Shown here: positions 57,998 to 64,000 of the stretch, one piece after another
Layout of the letters: each line of letters begins with the position of its first letter
Position numbering within the stretch: position 1 is the first letter of the stretch
Assembly: GCA_036488085.1 (NCBI GenBank)
Contig: DASXHZ010000092.1
Span: 1-64,000, forward strand
DNA: 64,000 nucleotides
Origin: DASXHZ01 sp036488085
GTDB lineage: Bacteria > Acidobacteriota > Thermoanaerobaculia > Gp7-AA8
Reading direction: 5' to 3'
The notes under the pieces: model-generated
The model's input: the letters and a program-made list of their open reading frames with translations, nothing else
What the model was told of the DNA's origin: nothing
Database searches by the model: none
Program-made: the position numbers and the translations under genes

Positions 57998-59823
57998 CCG
58001 TGGTTGTGGTAGAGCAGCCAGCGTGACGCTTCGTAAAGCGCGCGGCCGAGGGACGGGCTGTTGTCCTTGCTGCGGATGATCGTCGTCGCGCCCTTTTGGC
58101 CGATCATCTCGAGATCGGGGGGATCGTGGAACGTCGTGAAGACGAATGCGATCGATTTCTGCGCGTTGGCGGGGTCGAGCACGTCGAGTCCGAGGGTCTG
58201 ATTGACGTACGGGACGCCGCAGAAACTGGCGACGGTCGGGAGGATGTCGACGTGCGATGACGGCGTGTCGATCCGCCGCGGCGTTTTGATGAAGCCGGGG
58301 GCGTAGATGATCAGCGGGACGTGGTAGACGACCTGCGCGAGGTCGCCCATTGCCAGGTCGCTCCCCGGCGCGCCGGTCCGCGTGCCGTGATCGCCGTAGA
58401 GCACGAACACGGTGTTCTTGAAGTACGCCTCCTTGCTTGCCTGCTGGATGAAGAGGCCGACGGCGTGGTCGAGGTAGCGGAAGGAGTTGTACTCCTCATT
58501 CGACTCGAACTCGTTCGCGCGCAACGCTTCGAGGTCGACCGTGTACTGCTTGAAGCCGTGCGTTTGCTTCGGGACGGTGTACGGCCGGTGGTTTCCCGAG
58601 GTGTGGATGAGCGCGAAGAACGGCTTCTGCTCCTTGCGCAGTACGTCGTTGGCGGCGAGGAAGAGCTCTTCGTCGGTGATGCCCCAGACGTCGACGGCCG
58701 GCGCTTTGTATGAGCCCTCTTCGTAGATGTGCAGGCCGTCGAGATTGTGCGCCAGCATTCCGCGGATATTCGACCAGTTCGCGCTGCCGCCGAGGAAGTA
58801 GAACTTGTCGTAGCCGGTGAAAGCGTTCGCGATCGACGCCTGGTCGACGGTGAGCGGGTTGTGCGCCGACGCCTGCCACGGGCTGACGTCCGGAATGCCG
58901 AACATGACCGAGAAGAGAGCGCGCGCCGTCTTCTCGGACGCGGAGAAGTGGTTCGTGAAGAGGTATCCGTTGCGCGCGAGGTTGTCGATGTTCGGCGAGC
59001 CGTTCATCGCGTTGCCGAACACGCCGCATTTGAACGCGGCGAACGACTCGAGCTGGATCATCACGACGTTCGGCCGGCCGGTGACTTCCGGATGAGGCGC
59101 GGGCATCCGGCGGAAGTTCAGTTTCTGCGCGTCGGGATGATCGATGCCGAGGTACTGGACGAGCAGCGGGTAGAGCTGCCGGAGGCGCGCGAGGTCGTAG
59201 GCTGCAGGCTTCTCGCGCGTCGTCTCGAAGAAGTACTGCGGCGGGTTCATGGCGAGGTCGCCGACGAACTTGTTGCGGCTGAAGTAGGCGTCGCTCCACC
59301 GCAGCGGATATTTCGAGGCCTTGCCGTAGATGCACGCGATGAGGATCAGCGCGAAGACCCACGAGAAGCCGGTGGCGGCAGGCCGCGGCGCCTTCGCGGT
59401 CCGGCGGACGGCGAAGACGATCAGCGCGAGCACCACCAGGATCGTCAGCGCGAAGAGTACGACGTGGTACGACTCCCACACCATGTGCAGCGAGATGAGC
59501 GGGTTCTGGAGGAACTCGAGCAGTCCCGCGTTGATCCGCATGTGGATGTACGCGTAGCTGCCGAAGTCGACGGCGTACACGATGAGGAGCAGCGTCTCGA
59601 CGATGCCGGCGTAGACCGCCGTGGCGCGCCGCATCGCGAGCATCGGCAGCGTGAGGATCGCCATCAGCCGGGCGTCGAACTTCAAGCCGAGGTAGAAGGC
59701 GAGCAGGACTTCGTGCGGAACGAGCGTTCCCGCGCTCCCTCGGAACGCGAGCAGAAACACCAGTCGCAGCAACGACAAAAGCGCCAGGTTCGCAAGGAAA
59801 AAGAAGACTGGGAAACGCCGCAC
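57994..59823 (-). CDS. LTA-synthase-family membrane sulfatase/phosphotransferase
   Basis: The 609-residue protein has five N-terminal membrane helices (about 8-170), then an alkaline-phosphatase-fold domain. Motifs are NVVMIQLESF (metal), FSASEKTARALFSVMFG with the nucleophile region, and YGDHGTRTG. LtaS-type enzymes transfer phosphoglycerol; in Gram-negatives relatives make osmoregulated glucan or other phospho-substituents. First gene of a three-gene operon with the sialidase-like and membrane proteins, which suggests envelope glycan decoration. Confidence 0.85.
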   Translation of the reverse strand: MRRFPVFFFLANLALLSLLRLVFLLAFRGSAGTLVPHEVLLAFYLGLKFDARLMAILTLPMLAMRRATAVYAGIVETLLLIVYAVDFGSYAYIHMRINAGLLEFLQNPLISLHMVWESYHVVLFALTILVVLALIVFAVRRTAKAPRPAATGFSWVFALILIACIYGKASKYPLRWSDAYFSRNKFVGDLAMNPPQYFFETTREKPAAYDLARLRQLYPLLVQYLGIDHPDAQKLNFRRMPAPHPEVTGRPNVVMIQLESFAAFKCGVFGNAMNGSPNIDNLARNGYLFTNHFSASEKTARALFSVMFGIPDVSPWQASAHNPLTVDQASIANAFTGYDKFYFLGGSANWSNIRGMLAHNLDGLHIYEEGSYKAPAVDVWGITDEELFLAANDVLRKEQKPFFALIHTSGNHRPYTVPKQTHGFKQYTVDLEALRANEFESNEEYNSFRYLDHAVGLFIQQASKEAYFKNTVFVLYGDHGTRTGAPGSDLAMGDLAQVVYHVPLIIYAPGFIKTPRRIDTPSSHVDILPTVASFCGVPYVNQTLGLDVLDPANAQKSIAFVFTTFHDPPDLEMIGQKGATTIIRSKDNSPSLGRALYEASRWLLYHNHG

Positions 59824-60333
59824 CTAGGCCCGATTATCTCCGAAGATCGCTGCGATCCGGCGAATCGTTTTCACGCCGCGCATCGTCGACTTCACGCCGA
59901 GGAGCTTCTCGAAGACGTTCCCGGAGGGCAGCTGCGTCGCGTCTTTCGGCCGCAGCCAGTAGGCTTCCGTCCCGTCGACGTGAAACTGGTCCGCTCCGAG
60001 TGCGAGCAGTCGCTTCACGTTCTCCGCCGATGGTTTCTTTTCCAGGAGCGCGACGTAGAGATTGTCGGGGTTAGTCTGTGGGAACGGCTGGTACTCCGCG
60101 ATTCGGAGTACCTCCGCGCTCGTGCGCACACAGACGGTATATCCGATCGACGCGATCGCCTTGGTGACGGCTGCTTTCGTCGCCGGCGAGTCGAACAAGA
60201 CGTTCCCGCTGGCGATCACCGTCTTCACGTTCGTGAAGCCTAGCTTCTCGAACTGCCGCCGGAGCTCGTCCATCTTGATCACGGACGTCCCGCCGACATT
60301 GAGCGCGCGAATAAAGGCGGCATAGTGGGCCAT
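59824..60333 (-). CDS. DUF1697 protein
   Basis: The 169-residue protein shows the DUF1697 start YAAFIRALNVGGTSVIKMDE and TVIASGNVLFDS, with VALLEKKPSAENV later. The function of the family is unknown. No good ribosome-binding site precedes MAHYAAF; the longer frame has no family-like sequence. Its stop abuts the LTA-synthase-like start. Confidence 0.85.
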   Translation of the reverse strand: MAHYAAFIRALNVGGTSVIKMDELRRQFEKLGFTNVKTVIASGNVLFDSPATKAAVTKAIASIGYTVCVRTSAEVLRIAEYQPFPQTNPDNLYVALLEKKPSAENVKRLLALGADQFHVDGTEAYWLRPKDATQLPSGNVFEKLLGVKSTMRGVKTIRRIAAIFGDNRA

Positions 60334-60426
60334 CAGGGGGATAGAGTCCCGCACGAACGAGGCTCGCGTCAAATGCGGCGATCCGGGCGGGATCGTCAAG
60401 CGCGGTTGCAACGTGGCTGTTCGATC

Positions 60427-62025
60427 TCAGGCGTGGACGCCGGGCGCTTCGCGGCCGGTGTTTTCGACGTACTCGATGTATGAGCCGCCGTAGATGGCGG
60501 GCGTGTCGCCGACCTCGAGGACACGATTCGAGAGGCCGCGGAGGAAGGTGCGGTCGTGGGAAACGAAGAGCATCGTTCCTTCGAAGTCCTTCAGCGCCTC
60601 GACGAGCATCTCCTTCGTCGCCAGGTCGAGGTGGTTCGTCGGCTCGTCGAGCACGAGGAAGTTCGGAGGATCGAGGAGCATGCGCGCCATCACCAGGCGC
60701 GACTTCTCGCCGCCCGAGAGTGAGCGGATTCGCTTTTCGATGTCGTCGCCGCTGAACTGGAACGCGCCGAGGAGACTGCGGAGGACGCCGATCGACTCGA
60801 GCGGGAAGTCCTGCTGCATCTGCTCCCAGACGGTCAACTCGGGATCGAGAAGGTCGAGTGCCTGCTGCGAGAAGTAGCCGAGCTTCAGCGACGCCCCGAG
60901 ACGGACGTTGCCTGCGTCCGGCTCCAGCGCGCCGGCGACCATCTTCAGGAGCGTCGATTTGCCGGCGCCGTTCTTTCCCATGACGCACCATCGCTCGCCG
61001 CGGCGAACATGGAAACTGAAGCCGTCGTAAATCGTGCGGCTGCCGAACGCTTTCGAGACGCTGGTCAGCATCAGGACGTCGTCGCCACTGCGCTGCGGTG
61101 ACTTGAAAGTGAACTTCATCGCCACGCGCTTCCGCGGCGGCTCGATGCGCTCCTGCTTCTCGAGCATCTTGATGCGGCTCTGCACCTGCGCCGCTTTCGC
61201 GGCGTGCGCCGTGAAGCGATCTATGAACCGCTGTTCCTTCGCGAGCTTTGCTTGCTGGCGTGCGTACGCCGCTTCCTGGTTCGCCACCGCCAGCTCGCGC
61301 TCGCGGACGTAGAAGTCATAGTCGCCGTTGTAGGTATTGATGTCGCCGCCGTCGATCTCGATGACCTTCGTGACGATCCGGTTCATGAAGTCGCGGTCGT
61401 GCGACGTCATCAGGATCGTCGCCGGGACGCTCTTCAGGAACCGTTCGAGCCAGACGATCGACTCGATGTCGAGGTGGTTCGTCGGCTCGTCGAGGAGCAG
61501 CGCGTCGAACGACCCGAGAAGGATCTTCGCCATCGACACGCGCATCTTCCAGCCGCCGCTGAGCGCGCCTACATCGCCGTCTATCTGCTCGTCGCTGAAG
61601 CCGAGGCCGAGGAGTACCTCGCGGGCGCGCGCTTCCAGCTCGTAGCCGCCGAGGTGCTGGTACTCCTCCTGGACGTGGCCGTAGCGCTCGAGCGCGTCGG
61701 CGTCGTGGAGGTTCTGCTCCAGCTCGATCAGCTCGTGATGCAGATCGCCGAGGCGGCCGCTGCCGGCGATCGCCTCATCGAGCACCGGCCGTCCGCTCAT
61801 CTCGTCGACTTCCTGGCGAAAGATGCCGATCGTCAGCTTCTTCGGGACGGAGACCACACCGTCGTCGGGCGATTCTTCACCGACGATCATGCGGAAGAGC
61901 GTCGACTTCCCGGCGCCGTTCGGCCCCACGAGCCCTGCTTTTTCGCCGGGGTTGAGCTGGAACGAGGCGTCGACGAAGAGGACCTGCCGCCCGTACTGCT
62001 TGCTGACGTTGGAGAACGCGATCAT
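60427..62025 (-). CDS. ABC-F family ATPase (Uup/EttA type)
   Basis: The 532-residue protein has two ABC domains without membrane helices: Walker A GPNGAGKS near 37 and GKNGAGKS near 350, signatures LSGGWKMRVSMA and LSGGEKSRLVMA, and Walker B LLLDEPTNHLD and LVLDEPTNHLD. The interdomain linker is the charged FTAHAAKAAQVQSRIKMLEK. ABC-F proteins act on ribosomes to relieve stalls or antibiotic arrest. The ATG overlaps the stop of the patatin gene (ATGA), so the start MIAFSNVSKQYG is well supported. Confidence 0.93.
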   Translation of the reverse strand: MIAFSNVSKQYGRQVLFVDASFQLNPGEKAGLVGPNGAGKSTLFRMIVGEESPDDGVVSVPKKLTIGIFRQEVDEMSGRPVLDEAIAGSGRLGDLHHELIELEQNLHDADALERYGHVQEEYQHLGGYELEARAREVLLGLGFSDEQIDGDVGALSGGWKMRVSMAKILLGSFDALLLDEPTNHLDIESIVWLERFLKSVPATILMTSHDRDFMNRIVTKVIEIDGGDINTYNGDYDFYVRERELAVANQEAAYARQQAKLAKEQRFIDRFTAHAAKAAQVQSRIKMLEKQERIEPPRKRVAMKFTFKSPQRSGDDVLMLTSVSKAFGSRTIYDGFSFHVRRGERWCVMGKNGAGKSTLLKMVAGALEPDAGNVRLGASLKLGYFSQQALDLLDPELTVWEQMQQDFPLESIGVLRSLLGAFQFSGDDIEKRIRSLSGGEKSRLVMARMLLDPPNFLVLDEPTNHLDLATKEMLVEALKDFEGTMLFVSHDRTFLRGLSNRVLEVGDTPAIYGGSYIEYVENTGREAPGVHA

Positions 62026-62891
62026 GCCGACCGTCGAACACGTCGCGTCTTCAGCATCTTCCGAATCGCTGAGATGTAGGCAGTCGGTGCCGGACCGCGC
62101 GCTGCCAGATCGCATTCCGGATGCCGCTCGCCGAGGAGCACTTCGCGTGCGCGGAGCGCGCCGAGGTCGGCGATGGGCGCGAGCTTCGTCCAACGGCGCT
62201 CGACGAATCCGAGCGGGAGGCGATGCCGCGGGCGGATGACGATCACGCGGTCATCGGCGATCGTGTGTTCCCAGTCGTCGCGATCGTGATAGAGCCCGCC
62301 CTCGCTCTCGCCCTTCATCGTCATGAGCATGACCGCATCACAGCCGCAGTCGTCGAGGAGGAACTCGTACGGCATGTTGTTCGACCAGCCGCCGTCGCCG
62401 TAGCGCTCGCCGTCGATCTCCGGCGTGTGGGTGTAGAACGGCGGCAGGTAATTGCTCGCGAGGAGGATGCGGAACGGATCGCTCGCGGCGTGCAAGTCCA
62501 TGATCACCGAGGCTCGATCGCGAAGACGCGTGAGCGCGATGTAGAGCGGCAAGCCGTCGCGGATCTTCTCTCCGCTGATATAGCGGTCGAACGCGCGCAC
62601 GTGAAGGCGCGACCAGATGAACGGCGAGTGCTCGCGGGCGAGGTTGCGGAGGTCGACGTACGGCATCCGCGTGAAGAAGCGCCAGTACTTGCGCAACTGT
62701 TTCCGGTTTCCCGCCGCCACTACCGCCGCGTTCCACGCTCCTCCCGAGACGCCGAGGCAGACCGCAGGCTCGATGCCGAGAGCGTAGAGCGTCTCGACGA
62801 CGCCGACCTGGAAGACGCAACGCATGGAGCCGCCGCAGAAGAGGAAACCGATTCGTTTCGCGGAGCGTAAACGATCGAGCGCGTCAGACAT
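62022..62891 (-). CDS. Patatin-like phospholipase
   Basis: The 289-residue protein has the Ser-Asp dyad of patatins: nucleophile in LGVSGGAWNAA near 50 and Asp in YGDGGWSNN near 165. The oxyanion motif is GFLFCGGSMRC, slightly different from the common GGGxRG. It would release fatty acids from lipids. It overlaps the GHL10 gene upstream and ABC-F downstream, so it is cotranscribed with both. Confidence 0.85.
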   Translation of the reverse strand: MSDALDRLRSAKRIGFLFCGGSMRCVFQVGVVETLYALGIEPAVCLGVSGGAWNAAVVAAGNRKQLRKYWRFFTRMPYVDLRNLAREHSPFIWSRLHVRAFDRYISGEKIRDGLPLYIALTRLRDRASVIMDLHAASDPFRILLASNYLPPFYTHTPEIDGERYGDGGWSNNMPYEFLLDDCGCDAVMLMTMKGESEGGLYHDRDDWEHTIADDRVIVIRPRHRLPLGFVERRWTKLAPIADLGALRAREVLLGERHPECDLAARGPAPTAYISAIRKMLKTRRVRRSA

Positions 62892-64000
62892 GGGGCCGCA
62901 GCGCGAAGTAAATCACGCCGTCAGCCCCCGCGGCTCGCGCGCGCGCCGTCTGCGCGGAGATGCCGTGGACGGTGTTGAGGTACGCGGCAACGCCGGCGAG
63001 CGCGACGCGGTTGGTGCGGTGCGCCGTATCGATGAGGAAGCGCAGCCAGTCGTCGAAGTCGCGGCGTTGCCGCGCGACGCTTTCGCGCTTGTAGATCATC
63101 GGACAGAGCAGATCGACGATCCGTTCGTCCGACCATCGGCGCCAGTCCTGGAAGACGTTCGCGTAAGCGTCCGTCGTCTCGAAACCGCCGCTCCCGCGCG
63201 GCCCGCGCCCGTACGTGATCAACGCGGCGGAGATCTGGATCGTCGGACGGATCGCCTTTATCCGATCGTGCACCGCGCGGACGAAGTTCGTCACCTGGTC
63301 GCGGCGCCACTCGCACCAGAGCGGATCGTTCGGAGCGGGAATGCCGGTGCGGGCGTATTTCGTGTTGAAGCGCTGGACGTTGGCATCGTTGTAGCCGACG
63401 TCGCCGCCGCGGTTCTCCGGATAGCGGATGCGATCGAGATGGACGCCGTCGATGTCGTACGCCGTGGCGAGGTGTGCGAGGACGTCGAGCGTGTACGCCG
63501 CGGCCTCCGGATTGCCGAGGTCGATGTACCACTCCGAGCCGAAGCGGTAATTGCCGTCGCGGGTCCGGGTTGCCCACTGGCGGTCGTCGTCGTACGGTGC
63601 GCTGGTAGCCGGGTTCCAGACGTGTTGGAGAAAGACATGCTTCGGGTCGCGCGGCAGGCCTTTCGCCGGATCGCCCTGCCATACCGATCCGACGATCGTG
63701 AATGCGTGGACCTGGATGCTGCGCGCGTGCGCCTGCTCGATCAGGTGCCGCAGGGGATCGAAGTCATTTCCGAGCACCTCCGCGCGCGGCTCGGCGGCGT
63801 CGAAGTACCAGGCGTCGCCGCGGCGCCGGACCTCCATGAAGACGGCGGTCGCTTTCGCCTTCGTCGCCGCCGCAATGATCTGGTCGACGTCGTCGCGCGT
63901 GACGAAAGGTGTGTGAAACGTCTCGACCCAGAACGCGCGATACCGTGGCGCAGCGATGGACGTCGTGCAAGCCAGAACGAGCGCGAGCGCGAGTACCGCG
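62884..64000 (-). CDS. GHL10-type glycosyl-hydrolase-like lipoprotein (start beyond window)
   Basis: The frame stays open from the stop at 62884 to the window edge (about 371 residues). The visible N-terminus AVLALALVLACTTSIAAPRY is a lipoprotein signal with lipobox VLAC. The domain begins YRAFWVETFHTPFVTRDDVD and has GVHLDRIRYPE, typical of the glycosyl-hydrolase-like family 10 (PF02638). The function is not proven; a cell-wall or surface glycan role is likely. The first codons lie to the right of the window. Confidence 0.85.
   Translation of the reverse strand, partial: AVLALALVLACTTSIAAPRYRAFWVETFHTPFVTRDDVDQIIAAATKAKATAVFMEVRRRGDAWYFDAAEPRAEVLGNDFDPLRHLIEQAHARSIQVHAFTIVGSVWQGDPAKGLPRDPKHVFLQHVWNPATSAPYDDDRQWATRTRDGNYRFGSEWYIDLGNPEAAAYTLDVLAHLATAYDIDGVHLDRIRYPENRGGDVGYNDANVQRFNTKYARTGIPAPNDPLWCEWRRDQVTNFVRAVHDRIKAIRPTIQISAALITYGRGPRGSGGFETTDAYANVFQDWRRWSDERIVDLLCPMIYKRESVARQRRDFDDWLRFLIDTAHRTNRVALAGVAAYLNTVHGISAQTARARAAGADGVIYFALRPHV

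Noticed and set aside
1..64000. Insertion sequence or RAYT transposase that moves the palindromes
   Set aside because: No transposase-like protein was found on either strand in this window.

Overview
The window is GC-rich, coding-dense bacterial chromosome. I see no rRNA, tRNA, CRISPR array, transposase, integrase or phage gene. The gene repertoire suggests a soil-type Gram-negative of the Acidobacteriota or a neighbouring phylum: secreted M28, S9 and M3 peptidases, a VPS10/BNR propeller protein, amidase, PMT-type glycosyltransferase, DUF421, DUF1697 and DUF4178 proteins, porin-like barrel and several lipoproteins. That assignment is an inference from gene content and is not proven here.

Layout. 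0.2-4 kb: a Rieske-type ferredoxin reductase and the helicase HrpB. 4-7.6 kb: a tightly overlapping minus-strand operon (M28 peptidase, inositol-phosphatase-like enzyme, Nudix-like protein, DUF421 membrane protein). 7.6-11.7 kb: an amino-acid ABC importer whose binding protein and permease are fused, its ATPase, and an S9 peptidase. 11.6-14 kb: a TauE/SafE exporter and a second M28 peptidase. 14.2-18.2 kb: a glycosyltransferase, asparagine synthase and response regulator. 19-23 kb: a DinG/XPD-like helicase with an N-terminal nuclease domain, and a methyltransferase. 23-28 kb: ArfB, a small heptad protein, a Tiki/ChaN-like protein and an M3 peptidase. 27.9-34.6 kb: a signalling operon (BNR propeller, CHASE2 histidine kinase, NtrC-type regulator, FecR protein). 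35-40.7 kb: ECF sigma factor, XRE regulator, hydrolases, amidase, L,D-transpeptidase. 40.7-44.6 kb: porin-like protein, cupredoxin, GGDEF-EAL protein. 45-52.2 kb: a polyamine/membrane cluster (SpeD, DUF4178 zinc-ribbon protein, small membrane protein, DUF350, membrane-fused spermidine synthase, Tat-exported FAD oxidoreductase, SPFH-GYF2 protein). 53.4-64 kb: OsmC, radical SAM, sialidase, LTA-synthase-like, DUF1697, ABC-F, patatin and GHL10 genes, almost all on the minus strand.

Two things stand out. First, the window is full of unrelated short palindromic repeat families. They sit between genes and also inside open reading frames, where they are translated without breaking the frame: HrpB, ABC transporter, S9 peptidase, M28 peptidase, glycosyltransferase (twice), asparagine synthase, a lipoprotein signal peptide, NtrC regulator and sialidase. 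Second, the 45-52 kb cluster combines polyamine synthesis, a predicted flavin amine oxidase and membrane-scaffold proteins, and looks like a coherent but uncharacterised envelope system. A tandem array of fifteen 20/21-bp units lies directly upstream of its first gene, speD.
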